This document shows, in pieces, positions 25,272 to 34,229 of a stretch of DNA of 64,000 nucleotides (the stretch's first letter is position 1; each line of letters opens with the position of its first letter). The stretch comes from Ruminococcus sp. Lineage in GTDB: Bacteria; Bacillota; Clostridia; Oscillospirales; Acutalibacteraceae. The position numbers and the translations under genes were made by a program. The stretch lies in contig JAFUKO010000045.1 in the NCBI GenBank assembly GCA_017473555.1, forward strand, positions 17,190 through 81,189. The letters are read 5' to 3'. The notes below the pieces were generated by a model. It ran no database searches and had not been told where the DNA came from. It was given only the letters and a program-made list of their open reading frames with translations.

Positions 25272-26291
25272 TCAGCGATTACCGTACATCTTGTCATAAT
25301 AATTCTGGTAATCTCCGGAAATGATATTTTCCCACCAAGAACGATTCTCCAGATACCAGTTAATTGTCTTTTTTATACCATCTTCAAATTTTGTTTCAGG
25401 TAGCCAGCCAAGTTCATTGTGTATCTTTGTAGGATCAATAGCATATCTCATATCATGACCTTTGCGGTCTTTAACATAAGAAATTAAACTCTCAGGTTTA
25501 TTCAGTTCCTTACAAATAATCTTAACAATCTCTATATTCTGTTTTTCATTGTGGCCACCAACATTATATACCTCACCGATCTTACCATTATGAATTATCA
25601 AATCGATAGCTTTACAATGATCTTCAACATATAACCAGTCACGTACATTCTTACCTTCTCCATAGACCGGTAACTGTTTGTCATTAAGTGCATTGGCAAT
25701 CATTAACGGAATCAGCTTCTCCGGAAAGTGATACGGACCATAGTTATTGGAACAACGGGAAATTGTAACCGGAAGTCCATAAGTACGATGATAAGCAAGC
25801 ACCAACAAATCTGCAGAAGCCTTTGAAGAAGAATACGGACTTGATGTATGCAAAGGTGTAGTCTCTGTAAAAAACATATCAGGTCTGTCCAGCGGTAAAT
25901 CACCGTAAACCTCATCTGTAGAAACCTGATGATAACGCTTGATACCATACTTTCTGCATGCGTCCATTAATACAGCAGTACCCAGAATATTAGTTCTCAA
26001 AAAGACTTCTGGATCCTCTATACTACGATCAACATGGCTCTCAGCTGCAAAATTCACCACTATATCAGGACGCTCTTCTTCAAACAGGTTGTAAACAGCC
26101 TCTCTATCACAAATATCAGCCTTCACAAATCTAAACCTTGGATTATCCATTACAGGTTCAAGTGTAGATAAATTGCCAGCATATGTAAGCTTATCCAAAC
26201 AAATTATGCGATAATCGTCATGGTGTTTCAACATATGAAACACGAAGTTAGCACCAATAAAACCGGCACCTCCGGTAACTATTATAGTCAT
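25272..26291 (-). CDS. rfbB: dTDP-glucose 4,6-dehydratase
   Basis: This 339-residue SDR converts dTDP-glucose to dTDP-4-keto-6-deoxyglucose. Signatures are [39 protein letters not shown] (catalytic Tyr/Lys near 160-164), [15 protein letters not shown] and [13 protein letters not shown]. Its start overlaps the rfbA stop by four bases. RmlC and RmlD are not encoded in the window. The 4-keto product probably goes to the RffA-type aminotransferase at 31009 rather than to rhamnose, unless rmlCD lie elsewhere. Confidence 0.95.
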   Translation of the reverse strand: MTIIVTGGAGFIGANFVFHMLKHHDDYRIICLDKLTYAGNLSTLEPVMDNPRFRFVKADICDREAVYNLFEEERPDIVVNFAAESHVDRSIEDPEVFLRTNILGTAVLMDACRKYGIKRYHQVSTDEVYGDLPLDRPDMFFTETTPLHTSSPYSSSKASADLLVLAYHRTYGLPVTISRCSNNYGPYHFPEKLIPLMIANALNDKQLPVYGEGKNVRDWLYVEDHCKAIDLIIHNGKIGEVYNVGGHNEKQNIEIVKIICKELNKPESLISYVKDRKGHDMRYAIDPTKIHNELGWLPETKFEDGIKKTINWYLENRSWWENIISGDYQNYYDKMYGNR

Positions 26292-27166
26292 TCCTCTAAA
26301 GCCTCCTCAGCTATCGAAATAATATATTTTCCATAATCAGTAGTATGCAATTCCTGACCCAATGCCAGTAACTGCTCAGCAGTAATGAAACCTCTTCGAT
26401 AAGCGATTTCTTCAATACAAGATATGTAAAATCCCTGTCTTGCCTGCACAGCTTCCACGTACTCAGCTGCTTTCAGCAATCCCTGTGGAGTACCTGTATC
26501 AAGCCACGCAATGCCACGACCCAATAAGCTGACCTTAAGCTTTCCTTTACCAAGGTACTCATTATTCACAGCTGTGATTTCAATTTCACCTCTGGCAGAA
26601 GGCTTAACGTTTTTTGCAATTTCTACAACATTATTATCATAAAAATACAGGCCAGGTACAACAAAATTTGATTTTGGCTTCTCAGGCTTTTCCTCAATAG
26701 AGATAACGTTGTTATCTTTATCAAATTCAACAACACCAAAAGCCGTAGGGTTCTTAACAGGATAACCGAATATAGTCGCTCCATCCAGTTTTTCAATAGC
26801 ATTGTTTAATATGCCGGTCATATTTTGTCCGTAGAATATGTTATCGCCAAGAATCAAACACACACTATCATCACCGATAAAATCAGCACCTAGTATAAAT
26901 GCATCTGCAAGTCCACGAGGGGTATCCTGAATCTTGTATGAAATGGAAATTCCGATACGCTTGCCGTCACCAAGCAGTTTATCGTACACACAAGTATCCT
27001 CCGGTGTAGAAATAACCAGAATATCCTTGATGCCTGCAAGTAAAAGTATAGACAAAGGATAATAAATCATCGGCTTGTCATATACAGGCATTAACTGTTT
27101 AGATAATGCTACGGTCATCGGATAAAGTCGTGTTCCGTGCCCACCGGCTAAAATAATACCTTTCAT
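26288..27166 (-). CDS. rfbA: Glucose-1-phosphate thymidylyltransferase
   Basis: This 292-residue enzyme makes dTDP-glucose from dTTP and glucose-1-phosphate. ATG 27166 is preferred to the preceding TTG; AAAGGGGTG lies upstream. Motifs are [17 protein letters not shown] (pyrophosphorylase loop, ~2-18), [37 protein letters not shown] and [11 protein letters not shown]. It supplies RfbB, whose gene follows with a four-base overlap. Confidence 0.96.
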   Translation of the reverse strand: MKGIILAGGHGTRLYPMTVALSKQLMPVYDKPMIYYPLSILLLAGIKDILVISTPEDTCVYDKLLGDGKRIGISISYKIQDTPRGLADAFILGADFIGDDSVCLILGDNIFYGQNMTGILNNAIEKLDGATIFGYPVKNPTAFGVVEFDKDNNVISIEEKPEKPKSNFVVPGLYFYDNNVVEIAKNVKPSARGEIEITAVNNEYLGKGKLKVSLLGRGIAWLDTGTPQGLLKAAEYVEAVQARQGFYISCIEEIAYRRGFITAEQLLALGQELHTTDYGKYIISIAEEALEE

Positions 27167-27169
27167 CAA

Positions 27170-28285
27170 TTACACCCCTTTGAATTTCTTTATGTAACAG
27201 CCTGCCCTGTTGGAGCTGTCTGTTGTTGTACCTATTTTATCTACAGAAAGATCCGCAATTCTAATCAAAGAATCCGGTTCTTCCGCTTTTATCCTCTCAA
27301 GTTCCATAAGGTCTTCTTTGCTGAAAATAAATACGCTCTCAACACTCTGAGGTTCGCATACTTTTTCAAAACTAGGCGGTATATCACACGCTACTTCAAT
27401 TACCATTCTCACAAAATCATATCCGGTAGAACAAGGCACCAGATCGCTGCCTATACAGTCGCCACCCATTCTTCCGCCGATTTCTATCAGCTTTATTTTG
27501 CCATCGTCATCGATTTTAATCTCCGAGTGTGATGCGCCATTTTCAAGTGACAGTGTATCCAGTGCATGCGAAATCACTCTCTTGATTCTGTCTTCGGTGT
27601 CCTTATCAATGGGTGCGGGCTGTCTATGCCCTGTTTCGATAAAATTTGGAGCACCTGTCGTATATTTCAGCGTTGTCGTCAGATAGTGATGCTGACCCTT
27701 ATATGAGATAAACTCAACACTATACTCTGTACCCTGCACAAACTCTTCCACAAGTGCCTTCTTCTCAAAGCTGCACTCGATCGCGTGTCTGACAGCAGCA
27801 CTCAGCTGTTCTCTGCTTTCAGCCTTAAAAATTCCTCTGCTACCACTTCTGTCAGTCGGTTTAACTATGACCGGAAACTCTATTTCGAGATTATCAACGT
27901 CAGAATTCTCATCTACCAGCACGCTCTTCGGGCTTGGGTCATTTCGTTCTTCAAATGCTTTTCGCATGAGATGTTTATTGGTGCTTACTTTTGTTGCTTC
28001 AACAGAGTTTGAGTTTAGTCCCAGACTCTGTGCAACATAGTTCACAGTAACCATAGCCAGATCTGAAGCAATTGAACAGATACCGCAGATACCGATTTCT
28101 TCACATTTTTTCAAAATCTCTTCTTTTTCAATGATGCTAATAGGATAAAAATAGTCAGCAACTGACTCGCCTACGTCGTTAGCCGCCCAAGCAAAAACGT
28201 GAGTTATATATCCCATTTCTTTAGCTTTTTCAATCAACGGGAGCTGAAAGTAACTAGCACCGATAATAGCAAGATTTTTTTGCAT
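27170..28285 (-). CDS. ATP-grasp ligase, carbamoyl-phosphate-synthase-like
   Basis: A 371-residue ATP-grasp protein. A pre-ATP-grasp domain (KNLAIIGASYFQLPLIEKAKEMGY) is followed by the nucleotide-binding loop FPVIVKPTDRSGSRGIF (~130-147), ALVEEFVQGTEYSVEF, and the metal-binding stretch SEIKIDDDGKIKLIEIGGRMGG (~245-267). Such enzymes activate a carboxylate as acyl-phosphate and join it to an amine, often an amino acid or amino sugar. In this operon, with amino-sugar genes, amide decoration of a 4-amino sugar is a reasonable inference. A second, divergent ATP-grasp gene lies at 34230. Confidence 0.85.
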   Translation of the reverse strand: MQKNLAIIGASYFQLPLIEKAKEMGYITHVFAWAANDVGESVADYFYPISIIEKEEILKKCEEIGICGICSIASDLAMVTVNYVAQSLGLNSNSVEATKVSTNKHLMRKAFEERNDPSPKSVLVDENSDVDNLEIEFPVIVKPTDRSGSRGIFKAESREQLSAAVRHAIECSFEKKALVEEFVQGTEYSVEFISYKGQHHYLTTTLKYTTGAPNFIETGHRQPAPIDKDTEDRIKRVISHALDTLSLENGASHSEIKIDDDGKIKLIEIGGRMGGDCIGSDLVPCSTGYDFVRMVIEVACDIPPSFEKVCEPQSVESVFIFSKEDLMELERIKAEEPDSLIRIADLSVDKIGTTTDSSNRAGCYIKKFKGV

Positions 28286-28289
28286 AATT

Positions 28290-29231
28290 TTATTGATCCT
28301 TTCGGCTTTTCGCCTCTTTGTTAAGTACTGTTCTCACTACATAAAGTGGTCTTTCTTTAACCTGCATGAAAATATTACCAATATAAATGCCAGTAATTCC
28401 TATAGAAGTAATAATAAGTCCACCCATAAACGAAATCAAAGAAACTAAACTGGAGTATCCAGGAGTAATCTGTAAAACAAAATGCCTAACTATTGTGAAA
28501 ATAACCATAATAAATGAGACCGCAGTAATGACCAGACCGATTTTTGCCATAAGCTTCAACAATTTATCAGATTGAGATGTCAGGATGTCGGTCGCCATTT
28601 TCATTCGCTTTTTAAAGTCATATCCCGACTTACCTTCAAAACGCTCATTATGCTCAACATCTATAACTGCCTGCTTAAATCCAAGCCACTTTATGTACAT
28701 TACAAAAGCTCTGTGTGTTTCAGTCATACTACAGTAGCTATCAACCACTTGCCTTTTAGAAATACTGAAATTACATAATGCCGGATCATAATCTAAATCT
28801 GTAGCAACAGAATACAGCTTATAGAACATATTTGACACCAAAACTTTAAGAAAACCGTCTTTACGCTGTTTTCTTCTGGCAAACACTACGTCATACCCTT
28901 CCTGAGCCTTGTTGTATAGGTTAAGTATCTCTTCTGGTCTATCCTGAAGATCGCAATCCATAACTACTACCCAGTCACCACAACTATGCTCAAGACCTGC
29001 AGCAATCGCTTTAATTTGTCCAAAATTTCTGGACAGCTCAATACCAATTACTCTCTCATCACTATCACACAACTGCGTTATCTCTTGCCACGAGCCCTTT
29101 GGACACGCATCGTTAACCAGAATAATTTCAAATTCATCTGTTATCTGCTCCAATGTGTCAGTCAATCTTTTGTGTAGCTCTGGCAATGCCGCAGGGCAAC
29201 CATATACAGGTACTACGACTGAAATATCCAT
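28290..29231 (-). CDS. GT2 polyprenyl-phosphate glycosyltransferase (GtrB/DPM1-like)
   Basis: A 313-residue GT-A glycosyltransferase with two C-terminal membrane helices (~230-255, ~265-290), the layout of GtrB/ArnC-type enzymes. These load a sugar on undecaprenyl phosphate for use outside the membrane. Motifs are ISVVVPVYGCPAALPEL, VIGIELSRNFGQIKAIAAGLEHS, VVVMDCDLQDRPEEI (DxD) and FARRKQRKDG. Two small EmrE-like genes follow directly, as the flippase does in gtr/arn modules, and a GT-C protein lies at 36969. Confidence 0.92.
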   Translation of the reverse strand: MDISVVVPVYGCPAALPELHKRLTDTLEQITDEFEIILVNDACPKGSWQEITQLCDSDERVIGIELSRNFGQIKAIAAGLEHSCGDWVVVMDCDLQDRPEEILNLYNKAQEGYDVVFARRKQRKDGFLKVLVSNMFYKLYSVATDLDYDPALCNFSISKRQVVDSYCSMTETHRAFVMYIKWLGFKQAVIDVEHNERFEGKSGYDFKKRMKMATDILTSQSDKLLKLMAKIGLVITAVSFIMVIFTIVRHFVLQITPGYSSLVSLISFMGGLIITSIGITGIYIGNIFMQVKERPLYVVRTVLNKEAKSRKDQ

Positions 29232-29247
29232 ATGTATCCTCCACTAA

Positions 29248-29583
29248 CTAAATATAAAAAACTATAACCCCAACCAATATCAATACATTACCTAGTGTTT
29301 TTTTCCAAGTGATTTTTTCCTGAAAAAATACAAAACTCAAAATTAGAACTAAAATATAACCTAACGATTCAATGATAGGACCATTTTTATACTCAATCCC
29401 TCTAAACGCCAGAACAGTTAAGATGGTAGACAATACCATCATTGAGTATCCGATAATAACCCAAGGATTAAGATACTCTTTGATAATAGAATCGTACTGC
29501 TTTTTTGCACTGACTTTAAGCAAAATCTGAGAAAAAGCTGCGACCACTACAGACGCAATCATAAACCAATAATAATTATTCAT
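29248..29583 (-). CDS. Small EmrE/ArnE-like membrane protein (putative flippase half)
   Basis: A 111-residue, four-helix protein of the small multidrug resistance/DMT fold. It contains YWFMIASVVVAAFSQILLK, the conserved ES in PIIESLGYILVLILSFVFFQEKITWKK, and GNVLILVGVIVFYI. ArnE/ArnF are a pair of such proteins that flip undecaprenyl-phosphate-aminosugar. The neighbouring gene encodes a second, unlike copy overlapping by eight bases, so a heterodimeric flippase for the product of the GtrB-like enzyme is likely. Confidence 0.82.
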   Translation of the reverse strand: MNNYYWFMIASVVVAAFSQILLKVSAKKQYDSIIKEYLNPWVIIGYSMMVLSTILTVLAFRGIEYKNGPIIESLGYILVLILSFVFFQEKITWKKTLGNVLILVGVIVFYI

Positions 29584-29932
29584 GCTGTTCTCCGTTCACA
29601 ATAATTGTACCTATTATTATAATTATTCCGCCTATTACATTAGTCAATGTTACCTGTTCATTAAAAAGCACTACCGCCCACAACAAAGACCAGATAATCG
29701 CTACTGCACGATTGGCATAGGCTATTGATAAATCAATCCGTTTTATCACTTGTTGCCACAAAATAGCGTACACTCCAAGTATAGCAATCTCTACACCATA
29801 AAGAGCTAAAAACTGTAACGAAAACAGCTCCTGTTGTGCCGCAAATTTACCCGCAACTCCGGCAAATGTATATATAACTATTATAATCTGGAGAACAAGT
29901 ATCTGCTTAATTATTTGATTTTTCTTTGACAA
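29576..29932 (-). CDS. Small EmrE/ArnF-like membrane protein (second flippase half)
   Basis: A 118-residue four-helix protein read from a TTG start (29932) with GAGGAATTGTT before it. The SMR-like signature is DLSIAYANRAVAIIWSLLWAVVLFNEQVTLTNVIGGIIIIIGTIIV. It overlaps the next gene by eight bases. Sequence identity to its partner is low, as in ArnE/ArnF, which argues for a heterodimer rather than a recent duplication. Its cargo would be the lipid-linked sugar made by the GtrB-like protein. Confidence 0.82.
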   Translation of the reverse strand: MSKKNQIIKQILVLQIIIVIYTFAGVAGKFAAQQELFSLQFLALYGVEIAILGVYAILWQQVIKRIDLSIAYANRAVAIIWSLLWAVVLFNEQVTLTNVIGGIIIIIGTIIVNGEQHE

Positions 29933-29945
29933 AACAATTCCTCTT

Positions 29946-30998
29946 TTACTGTTCTTTTTTTCTGCTGTTTACCAGCTCGTCCCATTTTCCACTTTCGAGT
30001 TCATCTTTGTAATCCTTCATCATATCTATATATGAAGTGTACTGTGGTACAAATCCAAAGTCTTCCTTAGCTTTGCTCATATCAAACAAAAACGATGGTG
30101 TGTTGTTTGGTTTATCAGGACGATAAACTATACTGGAACGATTATCTGGATCACCGAAAACCTCAATTATAGCTTTAACCTGGTCTTCCAAATCAAGCTC
30201 TGTTCCCGATGTCATATTATACAGACCTCTGGTCTTATCGCTGTCAAGTGCCATACAATACGCCTTAGCTACATCTTTAACATAAATAATATCTCTTGTA
30301 ATATGTGGATCGCCCCATATCTCAATATCATTACCCTGTTGTGCATTCTCTATGAAAGTCTGTACGCCGCTCTTATAATATTTACCATTCACATAAATAA
30401 CCGAATGAGGTCCGACTCCATACACAGGAGGAAATCTGAACCACGCACACTGCATATTATGTTGCTGATTATAATACTCCATCACGTCACATGCTGCGTT
30501 CTTTGAAATAACATAAACAGCGTGATCACCGGTAAAGTGAAAATCGCGAGGTTCAGTCTCTTTGATTGCATAACCTTTTCTCCACGCACCCGCAACATCC
30601 GAATAAGATGAATTGGAAATCAGTTTCTTGATTTTGTTCTTTCTACAAAACTCAAGTACTTTAATCGTACCAATTACGTTAACCTCAAAGTAATCCGCAG
30701 CGTTTTCGTTTTCCTCAAGATCTGCTGTTGCATTAGCCGGCAACAATCCTGCCAGGAGAATAACACCATCGATATTTTCTGTCGGAAGTTTTTCGTAATC
30801 TTTCTCGCAAGTTATATCAAGTTCAATAAACTCAGCACCCATATCTTCAAGAACAGCACCGAGCTGTTTGTTTCTGCCTGTTGCATATACCTTTCGCCCT
30901 TCAGCTATCAGTTGTCTTATAGTGTACATACCGATAAACCCAGTTGCACCAATAACAATTATGCCACCTTTTTTACATGAGGTTTTTTCACAACTCAT
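29946..30998 (-). CDS. NAD-dependent epimerase/dehydratase (extended SDR)
   Basis: A 350-residue SDR with GIIVIGATGFIGMYTIRQL (~11-29), DGVILLAGLLPANATADL, ISNSSYSDVAGAWRKGY, YVISKNAACDVMEYY (YxxxK) and IWGDPHITRDIIYVKDVAKAY. An N-terminal Cys/Lys-rich extension (MSCEKTSCKKGG) is unusual but short. It lies between the RffA-type aminotransferase and the flippase pair. It could reduce or epimerise a nucleotide-linked sugar; the exact substrate is not readable. Confidence 0.88.
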   Translation of the reverse strand: MSCEKTSCKKGGIIVIGATGFIGMYTIRQLIAEGRKVYATGRNKQLGAVLEDMGAEFIELDITCEKDYEKLPTENIDGVILLAGLLPANATADLEENENAADYFEVNVIGTIKVLEFCRKNKIKKLISNSSYSDVAGAWRKGYAIKETEPRDFHFTGDHAVYVISKNAACDVMEYYNQQHNMQCAWFRFPPVYGVGPHSVIYVNGKYYKSGVQTFIENAQQGNDIEIWGDPHITRDIIYVKDVAKAYCMALDSDKTRGLYNMTSGTELDLEDQVKAIIEVFGDPDNRSSIVYRPDKPNNTPSFLFDMSKAKEDFGFVPQYTSYIDMMKDYKDELESGKWDELVNSRKKEQ

Positions 30999-31008
30999 AT
31001 TTTCCTCC

Positions 31009-32142
31009 TTAGATATCCTTAAAAAAAACTTTTATACATTCACAAACCTTTTTCCTGAACTCATGCGGTATATTGTAATACAACGGGAATCTCACAAGTC
31101 GTTCACTCTCTACAGTTGTGTACTCATCTTCTCCATCAAATCTGCCGAACTTCAATCCGGCTGGTGCAGAATGAAGCGGTACATAATGGAAAACACACTG
31201 CACGCCATTATCTCTCATAAACGAGATAAACTCTGTTCTTTGCTGTAAATCCTTGCACTTTATATAAAACATATGTGCATTATGTACGCAACCTTCTGGT
31301 ATTACAGGAAGTTCGATTTTTCCCAGCTCAGAAAGCGGTAATAACTGATCATAATAAAAGTGCCATGTATCTAATCTGTCATTGTTAATTACTTCTGCCT
31401 TTTGAAGCTGTGCCCAAAGGAAAGCTGCGTTCATATCACTAGGTAGGAAACTATCTCCGAAATCTACCCATGTATACTTATCAACTTGTCCTCTGAAAAA
31501 CTTAGCACGATTGGTACCTTTTTCACGAAGTATCTCTGCTTTTTCGTTATATTCAGGATTGTTTATCAGGATGGCTCCGCCTTCACCCATAGAATAGTTC
31601 TTTGTTTCATGGAAAGAATAGCACCCGAAATCACCGATTGTACCCAATGCTTTTCCTTTGTATGTACTCATAACACCCTGTGCTGCATCTTCAACTACCA
31701 TAAGGCTATACTTTTTAGCAATATCCATAATGGTGTCCATTTCACATGCTACACCAGCATAATGAACTGGTACAATAACCTTTGTTTTATCAGTGATAGC
31801 TGCTTCTATTTTTGTTTCATCGATATTCATCGTATCAGGTCTGATATCAACAAATACAAGTTTAGCTCCTGCTAATACAAAAGCCGTTGCAGTACTGGAG
31901 AAAGTATAACTTGGCAAAATAACTTCGTCACCCGGTTTCAGGTCACACATAAGTGCAGCCATATCAAGTGCAGACGTGCCGCTGGTGGTGAGTAAAACCT
32001 TTTGTGCATCAAACTTTTCTTCCATCCACGCGTTACATTTTTTAGTAAATTGACCATCACCACAAATTTTCTGTGAATCAATCGCTTGCTTTATATACTC
32101 AAGCTCATCTCCTACAAACGGAGGCGTATTGAAATTAATCAT
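31009..32142 (-). CDS. wecE: dTDP-4-amino-4,6-dideoxygalactose transaminase (RffA/WecE)
   Basis: A 377-residue PLP aminotransferase of the DegT/DnrJ/EryC1/StrS family, very close to RffA/WecE. It has INFNTPPFVGDELEYI, TTSGTSALDMAAL, VILPSYTFSSTATAFVLAGA, VVEDAAQGV, FHETKNYSMGEGGA (PLP Lys) and the family-specific ILREKGTNRAKFFRGQVDKY. It converts the RfbB product dTDP-4-keto-6-deoxyglucose, plus glutamate, to dTDP-4-amino-4,6-dideoxygalactose. RfbA and RfbB are in the same operon. No WecD-type N-acetyltransferase was seen, so the amine may receive another acyl group. Confidence 0.93.
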   Translation of the reverse strand: MINFNTPPFVGDELEYIKQAIDSQKICGDGQFTKKCNAWMEEKFDAQKVLLTTSGTSALDMAALMCDLKPGDEVILPSYTFSSTATAFVLAGAKLVFVDIRPDTMNIDETKIEAAITDKTKVIVPVHYAGVACEMDTIMDIAKKYSLMVVEDAAQGVMSTYKGKALGTIGDFGCYSFHETKNYSMGEGGAILINNPEYNEKAEILREKGTNRAKFFRGQVDKYTWVDFGDSFLPSDMNAAFLWAQLQKAEVINNDRLDTWHFYYDQLLPLSELGKIELPVIPEGCVHNAHMFYIKCKDLQQRTEFISFMRDNGVQCVFHYVPLHSAPAGLKFGRFDGEDEYTTVESERLVRFPLYYNIPHEFRKKVCECIKVFFKDI

Positions 32143-32155
32143 TTATGTTTCCTCC

Positions 32156-33256
32156 TCAGTTTAAAATAATATCACATATTCTGTCGATAGTTTCATCTGA
32201 AAGTTCTGGATAAATTGGCAGTGTCAGCACATTCTTAGCAATTATTCGTGCAACAGACAAATCGTGGCAATCAGAATAACCACACTCAGAATAACACTCA
32301 AAGTCAGAAGTAAGCGGGTAAAAATACTTTCTGGAATTTATTCCTGCTTCTTTGAGTTTGTCATAAATATCATCACGACTATACTTATAGGAATCAAAAA
32401 CTACAGGAAAATAAGCAAAATTAGACTTTAAGTTTTCCTGAATCAAAGGCAATTTAACACCTTTTACACCTGATAAATTTTTTATGTATCTTAGATATAC
32501 CCTTTTTCTATCCTCAATCCAGCTATCAATATGACGCAAGTTACATATGCCCATCGCTGCCTGAAATTCATTCATTTTAGCGTTACCGCCCACATACATG
32601 CAACTCTCCTGGCCCCTGATACCAAAATTTTTCATATCATTCAGGACCTGTTTATACTCTTCGTTATTAAAACACAGTGCTCCACCTTCAATGGTGTTGT
32701 ACACCTTAGTCGCATGAAAGCTAAACATACTCATATCACCAAAAGAAGCAACTCCTTTACCCATATAGCTTTCGCCAAAAGCGTGTGCTGCATCATAAAT
32801 AACCTTTAGTCCATATTTATTTGCTATTTTTTCTATTTTGTCAACATCACAAATATTACCATATACGTGCACTGGTAGAATTGCAACCGTTTTCTCTGTA
32901 ATCAATTCTTCGATTTTATCCGCATTAATTGTATAATCAGCTTCGTTTATATCACAAAAAACAGGTGTAAAACCAAGCCTTACAATTGCGTGGGTAGTTG
33001 AAGCAAAAGTAAATGGTGTGGTGATAATCTCTCCACCCTTTTTCATATTAAGTGCTGCTAAAGCTCCCTCAAGTGCCAAATGTCCGTTAGTATAAAGTGC
33101 AACATTATCAACATCAAGATATTTTTCGAGCTGAGTCTGAAGCATCTGATGTTTTTCACCCATATTAGTAATCCAATGGCTATCCCATAATGTTTTTATC
33201 TCTTCACAATACTCCTCATAAGGAGGCATTGAAGACCTTGTAACGTTAATCTGCAT
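32156..33256 (-). CDS. DegT/DnrJ/EryC1/StrS sugar aminotransferase (VioA/QdtB/FdtB-like)
   Basis: A 366-residue PLP-dependent sugar aminotransferase. Visible are RSSMPPYEEYCEEIKTLWDSHWITNMG, LYTNGHLALEGALAAL, IITTPFTFASTTHAIVRLGF, IYDAAHAFGE and SFHATKVYNTIEGGAL with the PLP Lys. The opening resembles VioA-type dTDP-4-keto-6-deoxyglucose aminotransferases that give the gluco (Qui4N) epimer. It may therefore compete with or complement RffA for the same substrate. It follows the ketopantoate-reductase-like gene by 16 bases, with GGAGATATC before the ATG. Confidence 0.88.
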   Translation of the reverse strand: MQINVTRSSMPPYEEYCEEIKTLWDSHWITNMGEKHQMLQTQLEKYLDVDNVALYTNGHLALEGALAALNMKKGGEIITTPFTFASTTHAIVRLGFTPVFCDINEADYTINADKIEELITEKTVAILPVHVYGNICDVDKIEKIANKYGLKVIYDAAHAFGESYMGKGVASFGDMSMFSFHATKVYNTIEGGALCFNNEEYKQVLNDMKNFGIRGQESCMYVGGNAKMNEFQAAMGICNLRHIDSWIEDRKRVYLRYIKNLSGVKGVKLPLIQENLKSNFAYFPVVFDSYKYSRDDIYDKLKEAGINSRKYFYPLTSDFECYSECGYSDCHDLSVARIIAKNVLTLPIYPELSDETIDRICDIILN

Positions 33257-33272
33257 AAGATATCTCCTAAAA

Positions 33273-34208
33273 TTATACTAACTTACCAAGATATACATCC
33301 TCTTTTACCTTCATCAAAGAATATAACAACTCGATGTATGGTGTACTCAAATTGTATTTTTGAGCAAGGCTGAAAATATATCCCGCAATATACTCATTTT
33401 CTGTTTCTCTTTTATTTAAAACGTCTTCAAGCATTGAAGTATGCTTGGATTCACCATAGTTTATGAAATAGGTCATAACTTCTTCTATATCATCCTGAGT
33501 TATTTCTATTCCCTCTTTTGACGCAACCGCCACATACTCATCCATAATCAATCTACATATTTTCTGGGCGTCCGGTGATTTCTTAAACATTGAGTAATCC
33601 AGCTCTGTAAGGGCTGTAAGAGCATTACCGGCCACATTTAACATCATTTTCTGCCAAATTGCATGCCTGATATTTTCATCAAAAATGCACGGCACATCCG
33701 CATCAACTAAAATAGTATGTACATCTTGCGCATAACTCTTGTAATCGCTATGATTCTTTCCGATGTGATATACTCCGGGATTCTGATATACAATATTGTT
33801 TTCAAAAATCCTTGTATTTGGACCTTGAGCATAACCCTCAAGAATCACGTTATTTGAAAATTTCTTCCTGAAGAAATCGTATGAAAACACACCATTCTGT
33901 AGTGGTAGGATAACCGTTTTGTCGCTAATAAACGGAAAAATGGTATCAATTGCACCATCAAGGCTATAGTTTTTAACGCACACAAAAAGCACCTGAAGTG
34001 GCTTGTCTAACGTGTGGCTTGGTGTAACAATACGAGGATCAAAACGCTGTCCATTAATATACAACGGCTGTTTAATAAGGTCTTTTTTTATTTCTTCACT
34101 TGATAAAAGAATAAACCTGTCTCCGTATTTTTGGTATAGCAAATGAGCCAACGGTGAACCAATTGCACCTAGCCCGATTAAAGCTATATAGCCGTTATCT
34201 TTGTTCAT
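33273..34208 (-). CDS. Ketopantoate reductase (PanE/ApbA)-like 2-oxoacid reductase
   Basis: About 311 residues, started at ATG 34208 (GAGGTGAAGAAT upstream) rather than the GTG three codons before. It has an NADPH-binding IALIGLGAIGSPLAHLLYQ, LQVLFVCVKNYSLDGAI and LPLQNGV. The active-site helix IWQKMMLNVAGNALTALTELDY carries the catalytic Lys and Asn, and KRETENEYIAGYI follows. Family members reduce 2-oxo acids to (R)-2-hydroxy acids. Within a glycan operon it is more likely to make a hydroxy acid for decoration than pantoate. The ATP-grasp gene directly upstream supports a ligase/reductase pair. Confidence 0.85.
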   Translation of the reverse strand: MNKDNGYIALIGLGAIGSPLAHLLYQKYGDRFILLSSEEIKKDLIKQPLYINGQRFDPRIVTPSHTLDKPLQVLFVCVKNYSLDGAIDTIFPFISDKTVILPLQNGVFSYDFFRKKFSNNVILEGYAQGPNTRIFENNIVYQNPGVYHIGKNHSDYKSYAQDVHTILVDADVPCIFDENIRHAIWQKMMLNVAGNALTALTELDYSMFKKSPDAQKICRLIMDEYVAVASKEGIEITQDDIEEVMTYFINYGESKHTSMLEDVLNKRETENEYIAGYIFSLAQKYNLSTPYIELLYSLMKVKEDVYLGKLV

Positions 34209-34229
34209 ATTCTTCACCTCGTTTAATTA

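Noticed and set aside
25272-27166. dTDP-rhamnose synthesis
   Set aside because: RfbA and RfbB are present, but no RmlC or RmlD was found. The RffA-type aminotransferase gives the intermediate another outlet.
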